From NCBI GenBank assembly GCA_018296165.2, contig JACKQL020000079.1:1-64000 (forward strand): a stretch of 64,000 bases of DNA. Direction: 5' to 3'. This document shows, piece after piece, positions 9,295-21,576 of this stretch. The DNA is from Termitomyces sp. T153. Lineage: Eukaryota > Basidiomycota > Agaricomycetes > Agaricales > Lyophyllaceae. How positions within the stretch are numbered: position 1 is the stretch's first letter; every line of letters begins with the position of its first letter. A program made the translations under genes and the position numbers. The notes beneath the pieces are model-generated. The model was given only the letters and a program-made list of their open reading frames with translations, searched no databases and was not told the origin of the DNA.

Positions 9295-10372
9295 TGATAT
9301 GGCAGTCTCAAATATAGAGACAAAAGAGATCATTCCAAAAAACTGTATATATTTAAAAAGATAATACAAATTGTCTATAAAAGAGCTGAAAACTGTAAGC
9401 TCAGGGATAAACATCAAAAATTGTAGATGTCAGACAAACCTTGAAGCCAGCCTCAGTCCCATAAGGACCAGTAAAATGACAAGAAGACCAGTGTCAATGA
9501 CATAGTGGCCAGCCATCAAAACTAATGGCAGGGCACAGGGGAGTGGCAGTAGACCAGGGCCAATAAGCCAATCATGGATCACAGATTCCAGGTCTAGCTA
9601 TTGAACAGATACCCCTTTCCTTCCCTCAAAAACCCAGTAAAGTGTCTTGAGGACCTACAAAAGACCCACAAAAGGCTCAACCTAAGGAGCTCCAGTAGGA
9701 CAGGTTTGGGGAGGAACAAAAGAAGACAGACCATGTGGAAAGGGTAACTTAATCAAATGGCTGACACTAAAAATAGGCATCCAGACCAATCTCTTGATCA
9801 AAAACCCAAAGCTAATGCACCTGTTCTCAAATACACCTCCAAAACCCTCAGCTAGCTTGCCAGTCTCACATGGATATGGAAGGAAAAGGTTAGAAGAGGC
9901 GAAGAAAATAGAAGAAAGAAGAGGACAGGGGAAGAGGGAGAAAATCTGACAGGATAAAAGATATGGCAAATGCTTGGGCAAGGTCAGCCACCAGCCACCA
10001 ACATCCCTGTACAGATGGCAAAAACATGAGGAAAGGCTGTGGTCCATGCACAGATAACAAGGTATAAAAGGGGAGAGATTTTGAGGAAGAGGGCAGACAG
10101 ACTATGTATTACAGCTCAGAGTTCCCAGAGAGTGGAATTCTTAGGCCTACAAGTGCATTAGTCACTTTGGAAATAGTCATTATACTGTTGAGCCCGTTCT
10201 TTAGTGCAAGACCATCTCAAGCTTGGAATAAAATCATTAAAATATTAAATCACTTTTCTATTGAAGTTCTAATTGAGTTGGCATGTAACTAAAAGCCTCC
10301 AAAATAACTGTGAATAGAAAGTTTGATCAGTTGATCTAATCATTGATGGCATCAAACTTACATTTTGCATCA
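9295..10372 (+). mobile_element. Solo-LTR-like insertion with ATGC target duplication
   Basis: A 1078-bp insert in the opposite-strand gene of element B. It starts TGATATGG and ends GCATCA (TGAT..ATCA ends) and is flanked by ATGC at 9291-9294 and 10373-10376. Across it, host sequence homologous to element C 40700-40760 resumes. It has a TATA-like GGTATAAAAGG near 10060 and an AATAAAA signal near 10220, as expected of an LTR read on the plus strand. No coding sequence is supported. Confidence 0.65.
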
Positions 10373-10879
10373 ATGCCCAGGGACCTCTTCTCAGAGTTGG
10401 AGCAGCACATGGGGCAGATGGGGAGGTTGGTGAGGCATTGGCAGCCAGGTGCAGTGGACTCCAAGCCATGGTAAGAGGCTGCCACAGAAGTGGAGGAGCC
10501 TCTACCTGGCCACCCAGAGATTTTGGCCATAGTAGTGGCCCAGATTAAGGTAGACTTGATTGGCAGGAGGGTGATGGAGATTCTGGAAGGGGAGGGAGAG
10601 TGAGGAGGAGTTGGACTCAGCTTTCTTATCACCTTGCACTTCCTTTCTTATACAATCTTGTATTTTTTCAATTTGTCCATATCAATGCTGAGAGTTCTGG
10701 TATGTGGACAAAGTTTCAGATTATGTGAGGGAATGAGAAAATAAAAGATGTAGGGGATTACTCATGGGAGTTGAGTCTCTAATCATTCTACAGGTAAGGG
10801 TTATACCCACTAATGCCATCTGTGTCAACCAGCCCTAGGAGTCCTGGGGCTTGGTGGGGTGTCATTGATGGAAGTCCTG

Positions 10880-13800
10880 GAGCTTGGCAGGGTTCTCAAG
10901 TGTTTTCCTCAAGTCTGTAGCCCTTCCAACAGACCAGGTAGTGGAGCTGACTATGGATAAGATAGGAGTCAAGGATGTGGTCAACTTTGTAGTGGTACTC
11001 ATCCTTGACTTTGACAGGTGGTGGTGGGCTGAGGCACTGTCCTGGAAAGAGGTCCAGAGAATACTTCTTGAGAAGGCAGACATGAAAAATGGGGTGGAGG
11101 CCCTTCAGGCCCAGAGGTAGGTTAAGTTTGTAGGAGTGTGTCAAGACCTTCCAGAGGATCTTGAAAGCCCAGTCATTTGTAGTCAAGCTTGACAGAGGGT
11201 CTCCAGGTCTTGAAGCTACATTGATCAAGCCATACTAGAGCTCTGGGGGACCAGTTGGGGGTGGGGTCACATTGGGTGTCAGCATGCTTGGAATATGCTT
11301 GGTTGGCAGTGTTGATTTTGTCTTGGAGGAACTGGTGGAGGGACTGGAGGTCTTCAGCAACTTTGTGTGTGATGTGGGAGGAGATATCCTTGAGGGACAA
11401 GGTGAGTAGACAATGGAGCTCTTATTGGCATAGAAGGGGGAAACTCTGGTGGTGGAGTGAGGTGTATTGTTGTAGGTAAACTTGGTGAGGGGCAGTTCTG
11501 CATGCCAGTTATTCTGTAAATAGTTAACATAGAGGCAGAAATACTGTTCCAAAGTCTTGTTTACTCTTTCCATCTGTCCATTGGTAGTAGGCAGTTGATA
11601 GGCTGGTTTTTATTTTAAGGGCCTTGCATAGCAGGGCCAAAAGTGGGAGACAAATAAAGGGTTGTGGTCAGAGACAATGTCATCTGGGAGTCCATGCTTG
11701 GAGAAAACATGCTTAAGAAATAGCTTGGCAAACTCCCAAGCATTGTTGGTGGTGCAGCAGGGAATGAAGAGTGCTTGCTTGGTGAGTCAGCAGACAACTA
11801 TGGAGGATGGTAATGAAGCCCTCAGAGTCAAGGAGTTTGACAATGTGGTCCATCAATATTGAGGACCAGAGCAGCAGCCAATGGATAGGGGCTTCAGTAG
11901 GCCATAGGGGCAATGGTGGGGTACCTTGGCTCAGAGGCATGGTTTGCAGGCCTGCATGTATCACATGATATCCTTCTTCATTCCTGGCCAAAAGTAAGTC
12001 TAGTAGATGAGTTGGAGAGTCTTATGAATTCCTAGGTGTCCTCAGAGTTTATGATTGTGATGCTGCCAGAGTATGTCAAGGCAAATGGACTTGTGGTCTA
12101 GAGCATAGATACATCCTTCCCAGAGTAGGAGACAATGGTCCAGAGATTGCATGAAGAGTTGGTCAACTGCTGGCTCATCAGCAGAGTTGTTGTGGGGGTT
12201 GTGTTGGGTGAAAAATGAGTCTGGGAGTGCACTTCTGATTTGGTGGAGGATCCCTTCTTCATTCATAATAAGCACAGCATGAAGGTGTTCAGGAGGGATT
12301 ACCGCTCAATGGTTAATTGCATTCTACTCTGCCTCAAATGACTTTGGATATATGTTGGGCCTCTGGGTGAGGGCATTGGGTTTTGTGACAAGTCAACTGG
12401 CATGGTAGCAGATAGTGAAGTCATACTTGGAGAGTGTCTTGAACCAATGAGCTTGTCAGTGGCTGAGTTGTTTGGTGGTGGTGAAATATTGGAGATCATT
12501 GTGGTTGGAGTAGACTTGGATGTGGTGCAGAGCTCCCTCAAGGTAGGCCCTTCACTGTTGGAAGGTTTCAACAATGGCAAGGAGTTCCTTGTTGTAGATG
12601 TTGTGGTTGAGTTCTGCAGGGATCATTGAATGAGTGTAGAAGGCAACAGAGCAGAGATCCTTGCTGCTGGGGTCCATCTGGGAGAGGATGCCAGCAATGG
12701 TGTAGTTGGAGGCATCACATTCAAGTACTATCAGCAGAGAGGGGTCAAAATGGCAGAGGATTAGGGTGGAGGTGAAGGCTTTCTTCAGGAGGGTGGATAC
12801 ACTTTGGCACTTGCTATCCCAGTCCCAGGGAGTGTCCTTCCAAGTGAGCCAATTAAGGGATTTGGTAATCCCAGAGTAGTTGTCAATGAACCAGCAATAG
12901 AAGTTAGCAAACCTTAGGAATGACTGTACCTCCTTGACATTCTGGAGTGGGGGCCAGTTGAGGATGGCTTTGACCTTGGCTGGGTCCATGTGTATGCCAT
13001 CTAGGGTGACAATAACTCTGAGGTATTTGACCTCCATGGTATGGAAAGAGCATTCTTTAGATTTGGCATGGAGGTGGTACTCCCAGAGTCATTCTAGGAT
13101 GTGACAGACATGCTCCAGATGTTCTTCCAGTGAGTTTGAGTAGATCAGAATGTTGTCCAGGTACACAATAGCAAAAATGTTGTTTATATTGTGGAAGATG
13201 TCATTCATGAAGTACTGGAAGGTGACAGGGGAGTTAGTCATTCTGATGGGCATCACTAGATACTCAAAGAAGTCATAGCAGGTGTGGAAGGCAGTCTTCC
13301 ATTCATGTCCCAGAAGTGATCTAGATGTTGTTGTAGCCAGAGCAGAGGTCTATCTTTGTGTAGATCTTGGCACTGTTGAGGCAGTCAACAAGATCTCCAA
13401 TCAAGGGGAGAGGATACCAGTTCTTCTTGGTGACTTTGTTGAGACCCCAGTAGTCAATGCAGAGTTGGAGGAACCAATCCTTCTTCTTGGCAAACAGAAC
13501 CAGAGCACTGGTGGTGGAGATCAAGGGGCATATGAAGCCCTTGTTGAGCATGTTGTCAAGGTAGTCCTTCAGAGCCTGGAGTTTGATCTCAGACATATTG
13601 TAGATCTTGCCAAATGGGGGGGAGGTGCCTTCTTTGAGATCAATTTTGTAATTGTAGGAGTGGTGTGGGGGAAGTTATTTTGTGCTCCCTTCAGCGAACA
13701 TATCAGCAAATTCATGATAACCTGAAGGAACTGCTTTGTGTAGGACTTGTTCCTCTGTCTTTTGCTCTGGTGGGGTAGCTTCTGTGCATAAATATTCTTC

Positions 13801-13965
13801 TGCTAGGGCTGGTGTAATTTGAAGTTGGTAGGCAGGGATTCTGTCTTGCAAAATGCATGCAAAGATGATGGCACTAATGATTTTGATGTCAAGGGCTTCC
13901 AGATCAATGGGGGTGGGTGTTGGAGTGGTGGTGGCAGGGTCTGGAGCTGTGGTGGGGTTGTCCAT
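10880..13965 (-). pseudogene. Gypsy-1 pol remnant: protease linker, RT, RNase H, integrase, chromodomain
   Basis: Read from high to low coordinates. 13675-13965 has the pre-RT linker ending SGYHEFADMFAEG. 13321-13596 is reverse transcriptase fingers/palm ([41 protein letters not shown]). 12552-13037 is RT thumb to RNase H (VKAILNWPP..VQSFLRFANFYCWFI..LECDASNYTIAGILSQ). Near 12300-12550 is the RNase H end (YSNHNDLQYFTTTKQL). 11615-12275 is integrase zinc-binding and core. 11235-11573 is integrase (MERVNKTLEQYF..YNNTPHSTT). 10896-11228 is the integrase C-terminus with a chromodomain (HPIFHVCLLKKY..DHILDSY..YLVCWKGY). Stops and frame changes separate all blocks, so it is inactive. The domain order is that of chromoviral Gypsy elements. 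Confidence 0.85.
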
Positions 13966-13999
13966 GGTGCTCTGGCATCATTAGATGGAGTACAATGGG

Positions 14000-15388
14000 C
14001 CTTTGTATTAATTCCTGGAGATGTTGGGAAGAAACTGTCAAAGTTTGTTCAAGGGAGATCAGGGCAGAAGTGTGCTTTCCTCCCCTCCTTGGTCATCCTT
14101 GAGGGTTGTGGGGGTTTGGGTTGCTCCAGAGCTGCTAGAGTCAAGGTAGGGGATGTTGCAGGTCAAGGAGAACTGGAGGTGGGGGGAGATGGTGGCTGCA
14201 AGGCTGGCTTTGGGGCTTAGTAACCACATGGAGAGGTCCTTCTAGTCAATATTGGGGTTGATGTCCTGCAACCAGAAAAGTCTGAGCATGATTGGGGTTG
14301 ACTCCAGGAGCTGAGTGATGAGGAGCCAAACCTGGAATCTTAAGTTGTTGTTGAGGGTGAGAGCATTGTTATGGTTGTACCACTGTCAACCAGAGTGGGG
14401 ACAGAGTTAGTGGAGAAGGAAAAGGTGGTGTGGAGGAGGAGGGAGTAGGAGGAGTAGGAGGAGATGTATGCTGGGAGGGTGCCCAGAGAGAAAACCATTG
14501 TGCAGAGGAATGTGGCTGGGGCAGAAAAGACATTGATGTCTGATTTGCAATTTAGTGTATCTTCAAGATCTAAACTGCTGGCTTATTTTCTGTAAACTGA
14601 TAATTGCAATCTTCTCCATCAATGGTCCATATGGCACATCCCATCACCTGGCATTTAGAGCAACTACCAATGAAATGTCCCTGTTCACCAGATAAAATGC
14701 ATATGCCCTCCTTCTGTTACTTCTCCTGACTTTCTGTCAGTATGGCAATCCAGGATCTGTTCCAAATCTTGTTTGCATATAGGGCCCCCTAGTTGTCAGC
14801 AGGGTCTGGAGCATTGTCAGAGTTCTGAATTTCATTAAGGTTGGCATCCAAGAGTTCTAGAGCTTCATGGAGGTTGGTGGTGTTGAGTTGGGCTAGTGGG
14901 CAGGGTCCTGGAGGTTGATTGGCACTAGTGGGTCCCTGTCCTGGAAGAAAGCAGGTTGTGGAGTTGGCAGGGGCTGTGAGTATTGTGGATCAAGTGCCAT
15001 TGGGTGCTCTAGGGAATCCTCTGAGGTACATGCAGGAGTAGGTCCCATCAGCAGGGAATGTTGGGGGGTGGCACCAGTCTGATGGTACTTCCTGACTGAT
15101 GGAGGGGCTATAAAAGGCTGGGTTTTGGCCCAGGGTCCAGTGACAATGAATATAGTGATCTATGGGTAGGCCTGGATAGAACAGGGCATAAGGACTTTCA
15201 GGGACTGGCCTACCATAGATGTTGGTTAAGTAGCTAGCAGGGTTGAATGTAGAGTTGTATGCAGATATTGAAAATGGAGTAAGAGGGAGTCTTGATATTA
15301 TGTCAGGTTCCATTGACCATGGGAGCTCAGCTTGACCAGGCAAGTCCTTACTAGGCAGATGCAATGTCCTGTGCTTATAACCTAGCAC
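14000..15388 (-). pseudogene. Gypsy-1 gag remnant, frame entering the LTR
   Basis: On the minus strand 14990-15388 is one open frame of 132 codons that begins inside the 5' LTR and crosses the LTR/internal junction at 15300/15301, reading ..MEPDIISRLPLTPF... Downstream, near 14640-14720, a zinc-knuckle-like stretch reads CILSGEQGHFIGSC, where the second Cys of the usual CX2CX4HX4C appears as Ser. Between them sequence is Pro/Gln/Asn-rich with stops. Element A has the same frame crossing its junction near 49063. No intact capsid region is seen. Confidence 0.5.
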
Positions 15389-17308
15389 TCTGGGGTGGTC
15401 TGGACTTCAGATACTTGTGAGGATAAGTCAATCAAAGTGGTCTGAGCAAGTCTGGAGTGGTTTAAGGAAGTCTAAGACCAGGTATGATAAGTGTTGGGTT
15501 TGAAGGGGCATTAGGCACAAGTCCATAGGCCAATATACAGACTGTGGAGCAAGCAGAGGCTATGCAAGTGATGGGAGCAGAGCCATAGATTGATGGGGGA
15601 TCAATTAATGATGACAGGTTCTGGAGCCAAGTGTAGAATGAGGTCCAGAGTTAATTATAATTATCGAAATGTCATAACTTATGCCCAGAGTTTGTAACAG
15701 TGTTAGAGTGAAAGAAACTTAGGCAACAATAAAGGAAACAGAGACAAGCAAGATGCAACAGAGTCAAGACAAGACAGAGACAAGAACAAAATAGGATTGA
15801 GATGAGAGATATGGGACTAGAGACAAAAACAGAGACAAAACATAACAAGAGATAGGTAACCACAGGTGATGTCAAGACTAGGGTAACAGATGCTACTCTA
15901 TGGCTTATATACTAACTACTGGACTCCTCTGAGTATTGGGGAATGCAATGACAAGACTTGTCAGAGCTGCATGGGATTGATGGGTGTTGGTTCTGATTAG
16001 ATGGTGATACAATGTTGTCACACCATTGGGAACATAATAAACACCAGAAGTCAAAACAAACATTTATTAAGGCTGAAAACTGTAAGCCTCCTGTTAAAAC
16101 AAGTCCCAGCAACATTATCCCTTTAAATACACCAGAAGAAAGACAGAACAGGATAGGACAAGGACTATACTAGACTATACACTCAATAATAGTCCAATCA
16201 TTGTAATGGGAGGGGAAGCATGGGACTGGCAAAAGCACCTGAGTGGCATCAATTCTGGCAAGATCTAGATCTGATCTAAGAATAACCAGATTGGAATGTT
16301 GACTGAAAGGAGGTAAAGGGGAAATGAATGAGAAAGAATGGAATGAAGGGAAGGAAAAGGAAGATGAATGGAAGAATATGAAATGAATGGAATGAAGGGA
16401 AGGAATAAAGGAAGATGAATGGAATGAATGGGAGGGGACAGATGAATGGAAGAACCTGAATGGGAAAGGACCTGAATGGGGAAGAATATGAAATAAATAA
16501 AGGAAGAAGAAGGGAAGAAACTCAATGGAGAAGAATATGAATGGAAGAAATACAAAGGAGGGAGAGATAAATGGGGCAAATGGAAGCTAAGAATGCAAAG
16601 GAGGAATGATGGAACCAGGAACTGGCCTGTGGCACTGAAACAGGCATGCCAAAAGGAGGAATTAGAATAACAGTTATGCATAAGGGGCTGGAAAGTATGG
16701 AACCAAAAGTCACATGTAGGGGGTGGTCTGTGCACTGTAGAAAGAGGTATAAATAGCCCAAGTAGAGTAGCAAATGAACAGGCAATTAATAGGCAAAGGC
16801 TTGGTGGTTTCCAGGGAGTGAATCACTTAGGCTGGAGTTTGTTGAGACCCCTCTGCATTCAGAATAGAAATATTTTGGAAGTAAACCCCTTCAACTTCAA
16901 GCATTTATCAAGACATCAGTGTGGAATTGGAGTAGACTGCCTAAGTCTTCAAGAAAGCCCCAGAACTATCAGTATTACTCTAACCCAGTACTACAATGGC
17001 AGGCTATGTTGATGTTCTGATAGGAACTGATGGAAATGCAGTCAGCTCCATAGTCATCAGGAAGTTCTGGAGTGGTAGAGTGGGTTGAGGGGATAAGCTA
17101 GTAATGTGTGCCTGGGTCAGGAGAGATGTTGGAGAGGCTTGGAAGCTTCATGAGGAGAGAAGGGGAACTGATGAAGCCTACAGGAGATGTGCTGGGGTTT
17201 GCTAGAAGGTCATCAGGGTTTGCCAGGGAAGCATCAAAGTTAGCCAGGGTGGGTGCTGTAAGTAAACAAAGATTGGGGTGAGTCAAGGGGGTGTTAGGGG
17301 GGAAACTC
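15301..17308 (-). repeat. 5' LTR of element B, split by an insertion
   Basis: Starts at 15301 with TGTCAGG and parallels the 3' LTR (6614-7676) up to about 16008. It is interrupted by an insert at 16015-16992 and resumes at about 16993 (compare ATGTTGATGTTCTGATAGG with 7316 onward). Similarity fades near 17308, before the expected GGTTGTGACA end. Here the sequence joins the flank of the LINE. Confidence 0.7.
16015..16992 (+). mobile_element. Solo-LTR-like insertion with purine-rich minisatellite
   Basis: A 978-bp insert flanked by ACAATG on both sides (16009-16014 and 16993-16998). It has a TATA-like GGTATAAATAG near 16748. At 16290-16560 the plus strand is a GGAATGAA/GGAAGATGAATG array with a repeated block of roughly 57 bp. 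That array produces the long Phe/Ser/Leu-rich minus-strand frame at 16265-16735, which is not regarded as a gene. Exact ends and family are uncertain. Confidence 0.5.
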
Positions 17309-17379
17309 CTATAGTGCAGCTGAGTACCCAGAAGACCAGGCACAGTGACTCTGATAGATTATCTTTATGATGAACTGTC

Positions 17380-20300
17380 ACACCCCTAACATCCCAAGTA
17401 AACTATGCATATGACAACAGAATGTATGCAAATTGAGCACTGCCCAGGCAGACATGTTAGCTGCAGTGTGCCCTGAGGACTGGGATGTGCTTGCAATTCA
17501 AGAGCCCTTCCTTGACTTCCTGGGCAACACAAAAGCCAATGGTTACTGGCAGGTCATCTACTCCAGTGACTACAGGCACAATGGGAGCTCATGCACCTGC
17601 TCAATCTTATTGCTCAATACTGACATCTCCACAGATGCCTATACCCAACTGACCATCCCATCTATAGACATAGCTGCGGTTCATTTCAATGGCACCTATG
17701 GGTGCCTGTCACTGTTTGGCATTTACAACAACTGCACCCACAACAAGGTGATACTCTCTCTTTCTCACTTCCTTTCCACCTCTCTCTGTGCTGCACACCC
17801 ATCCCCCTCTGATCACATGATCTGAGCAGAGGACTTTAACCACCACCATCCCATGTGGGAGCTGGCAGGCAACCACCACCTTAACTCCTCAAGGGAGTTT
17901 GTTCAACCTCTTCTCAACATGCTCTCAGATTTTGATATGGAGCTGGCTCTCCCCCCAGGCATCCCCACACTCCAAACATCTGTGAGCAGGTGGACCAGGC
18001 CAGACAACATTTTGCAGTTGCACTCTGAGACCAACCCCATTGTCTCATGCAATGTGGCTGCAGCACTTTGGCTTGCCCTAGCAGATCACCTGCCTGTAGT
18101 CACCATGGCTGAACTCCCTGTCCCAAGGACAGCTATGTCACCATCCAGGAACTTCCAGATGGCTGACTAGGAGGCATTTGATGCAGCTCTAAAGAAGCAT
18201 ATGCAGACCCTCTCCTCAGCTTGACTAATAGAGTTAGAGATGGACTTCCAAAGGAAGGTCACCAATGTCACTGCTATCTTGCAGGGGTTAATCACCTACA
18301 ATGACTTAGTCCTCCCTCTAAAACTCTGTCCCCACACCAAGTGTTGGTGGACAGACAACCTCAAAAGGCTGAAGGCCCAGAGGTGTTTAGCATGCAACCA
18401 GCCATTCAAGTGGTGAGATACCCCCAACCACCCCTCAAGGGCTGAAGCAGCATGACTTGACAGAAAGATGGACACAAGCATTTGCAAAGCCAAGAAAGAC
18501 CATTGGTGGGAGTGGCTGGAATCAATAGATGCCCACCAGATCTACATCATGAACAAGTACATGGTTAAAGAGCCCTCTGACTTTGCATGCAATTGCATCC
18601 CAGATCTCAGGGTGACTGTAGATGGGGCCCCATCCCTGGCCACAACCAACTCAGAGAAAGCCATCATGCTAGCTGAGTCCTTCTTTCCTCCTCCTTCCTC
18701 CTCCCCCCCACCTCCCATCACTGCATATCCTAGACTGCTGGCAAACATGTTGGTGTTCTCCTGGGAGTGTATCCTAGCTCTTATTGGCAGCCTCTTGCCA
18801 TTTAAAGCCCTAGATCCAGATGGCATTCCTAATGCTGTGTTCAAGCACTGTGCTGACACTCTCACTGACTATCTTTATTTTATTTTCTGCACTGTGTTTG
18901 ACCTCAATGTTTACCATGCCTCTTGGCTGGAGTCCTCCATGCTGGTCTTGTATAAGCCCAGCAAGCCCAACTATGACATAGCTAAGGCATATCATCCCAT
19001 TGGGCTGCTCAATACAATGGGCAAGCTCTTCTCTACACTAGTAGCTGCTGACCTCTTCTACCTAGCAGAGCAGCATGTCATGCTCCCCTTGGGCCAGTTT
19101 GGTGGCCAGCCTGGGTGCAACACCACTGATGCCATGCACCTGGTGATCTCAAGGATCAAGGATGCATGGCAATCTGGCAAAGTGGCCACAGTGCTCTTCC
19201 TAGATGTTCAGGGGGCATTCCCCAACACAGTAAGGGACTGCCTCCTCCACAATATGAAGGAGTTGTGAGTTCCATTCTGTTTCACCCTACTCATTGAGTG
19301 CATGCTCACTGGCTGACACATGCATCTTTGCTTTGATGACTGTACCTCCAAGTGGTTGCCTGTGAATAATGGCACCACCCAAGGCTGTCCCCTCTTTATG
19401 ATTTTATATGCATTCTATAATGCCCCCCTCATCCATATTGCTAACTCCCTTAGCAGGTCTGAGCTCATGTCCAGCTTTGTCAACAACATAATGTTCCTTG
19501 CTATAGCCAAGTCTCTGATGGAGATGCATACAATCATCAAGGACCTCATGAAATGTGCTGACAGTGCATTTGACTGGTCCCTGATACACAATTCTCCCTT
19601 TAAGCTCTTTAAACTCACTCTAATGAACTTTCTCTATTTTCAAAGAGATTCCATCCCAGCAGACCTCAATACTCCAACATTACAACCTTGATGACACTGT
19701 CACCTTGCAGGTTGTCAACAGTGACAGAGTACAAATACCTAGGAGTGATCTTTGACCCCAAGCTGCACTGGTCTGCTCACACCCAGAGAGTCACTGCAAG
19801 CACTACCTGGTGGACTCACCAGATTGCCAGGCTATCCCACATTTTGGGCAGGATACCACTGCACTATGTTTGCCAGCTTTACAACACAGTGGCCATCCCA
19901 GCCTTCAACTATGCTGCAGAGATCTGGTACACTGGAGTCAAGACACCTCCAAGTGGTGGAAGGCACACTGGCTTAGTGGCAATTACTAGAAATCTCACCT
20001 CTGCCCAGTATGGAGTGGCAAAAATTATTACAGGTCCTCTTAGCATGGCCACCAGCAATGTACTGGAGGTACACACTAACCTCCTTCCAATCAACCTGCT
20101 CTTTTGTAAGGTTCTATTCAGGGCAGCAGGCCACCTTGCCTCCCTTCTCCACACTCACCCACACCACAAACCTGTTCACTCAGCTGCCTGGCACTTTGTG
20201 CCACCATAACTCACCCCTTTACAAACTTTTCCATTTTGCAGGAATAACTCTGAGCTCATTTGAATTGATCCTCCTAACATGTCACCCACCCAGCTACCAG

Positions 20301-21576
20301 CCATCCTTCTCCACCCACATCAAACCTGACAAAAATAGTGCTCTTGCCATAGCCCTTCAAAGCCACAAATGTGTGAGAATGGCCTTCTACTGCAATGGCT
20401 CTGGTTATGAGGGTGGCATTGGTGCCTCCACAGTTCTCTTTGTAGATGGCAAGGAAACCTCTTCCCTAAGGTATTACCTTGGCTTGGGAGCCAAGCACAT
20501 GGTTTACAAAGCTGAGATTGTTGGAGCTACTCTCAGGCTGCACTTGCTCTCCCAACCCAACTGCCAGCTCAGAGGCCTGAATATAGTAGGTAGCAACAGC
20601 CAAGCTATGATCAAGGTGCTAAGGAATCAATGCCCCCACCCAGCACACTACCTACTCAACCAAGTCCACTCAGCAGCAGAGAAGCTCCACACAAAACAGG
20701 ACTGTCTCCTGCATGCCCCTGGCAGGGGCACTGCACCTGGTGCAGACCCAGGGAGGTGGCCTCAAATGCAGGGTGTCATTTGACTCCAGATCCACTGGAC
20801 CCCAGGCCACCTTGATTTTGCCCCCAACAAACAAGCAGATGCAATTACAAAGGAGGCATCCCTAGGCTCCTCCAGCCCCCCCAAGAACTTCCCACTCACC
20901 CTCTGAGCTGGACTGCTCCCCAAGAGTGTGACCACCTCTCATCAAGCTGAACTAATTGCCACTCAGATCTTGTGGAGGAGGCACTGGAAGAAATCACTAA
21001 GGTTCTCCCACCAAAGCCTGCTCAACAAGGCCCTGCCATCCAAGAAATACCTCAACCTAGTCGAGTCTCTTGTCTACAAGCAGTCAGCCATTCTGACCCA
21101 GCTCCACACAGGCCACCTTCCTTTGAATCAACACCTCTTTTGTATCCACAAAGCTGAGTCCCCAGTCTGTCCTTACTGCCATGGCCTCATAGTAGAGTCC
21201 ATGTGCCACTTCCTCCTTGAATGCCTTCAGTATCAGCACAAATGGCATGTGCACTTGACCTGCCTGCTGAAATGCAAAGCTGAGTCCATTTCTTTAATTC
21301 TGTCCTCCTCACCTCCTGCTACTAACCTCTCCTAGCCCAGGTAGGGACCCCAGCCTAGTTGCTTGTCCTAACCTCACTTGTACCCCAAGCTCTCACTGTA
21401 ACAACCACCCCACTGACTCTAGAACCCTAGCACACTGTCCCAGTCTTCAGGGATTAACAGGGGAGTACAGTCTAAAATGGTGCTAGGAAGCACTGGCCCA
21501 TTCATTCTCTGCATATGCAGGGGAGTGGGTATTCCATGGCTCTTGTAGATGTAAAATAGAATAAAAAAAAAAAAAA
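17380..21576 (+). mobile_element. Non-LTR retrotransposon (Tad/I-like LINE), ORF2 remnant
   Basis: ORF2 domains follow in order. The apurinic-type endonuclease starts near 17395 (LSTAQADMLAAV..VLAIQEPFLDFL) and has NHHHPMW near 17832-17855. Reverse transcriptase follows at 18468-19268 (ALDPDGIPNAVFKH..SSMLVLYKPSKP..VLFLDVQGAFPN) and 19320-19690 (NNGTTQGCPLF..SFVNNIMFLA). RNase H is at about 20370-20790 (AFYCNGSGYEGGIGAS). A C-terminal Cys/His finger reads CPYCHGLIVESMCHFLLEC at about 21160-21230. The RT catalytic pair, normally FADD/FVDD, reads FVNN. Several stops and shifts make it inactive. ORF1 is not present. A 14-A run at 21563-21576 marks the 3' end, inserted in paralogue D'. Confidence 0.85.
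18468..20209 (+). pseudogene. LINE reverse transcriptase domain (disrupted)
   Basis: The longest intact frames of the LINE: 18468-19268 (266 codons, fingers and palm), 19320-19691 (palm with the NN-substituted catalytic box) and 19688-20209 (thumb/connection, with EYKYLGVIFDPKLHW and NYAAEIWYTG). They overlap or abut in different frames, so at least two frameshifts or stops separate them. Confidence 0.8.

Larger units (their letters stand above)
6614..17308 (-). mobile_element. Ty3/Gypsy element B (Gypsy-1 family), nested and decayed
   Basis: A chromovirus-like LTR retrotransposon read on the minus strand: 5' LTR at high coordinates (15301 onward, interrupted and truncated), gag, RT, RNase H, integrase and chromodomain between about 15.3 and 10.9 kb, an opposite-strand gene-like unit between 10.6 and 7.9 kb, then polypurine tract (complement of 7677-7690) and 3' LTR 6614-7676. 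It has itself received two solo-LTR-like inserts (9295-10372 and 16015-16992). CpG is almost absent and every pol frame is broken. The distal end of the 5' LTR fades near 17308, so no right-hand target duplication can be confirmed. Confidence 0.85.

Noticed and set aside
16265..16735. Minus-strand 156-codon hydrophobic frame resembling a membrane protein
   Set aside because: It is produced by a purine-rich GGAATGAA-type tandem array on the plus strand inside a solo-LTR-like insert.
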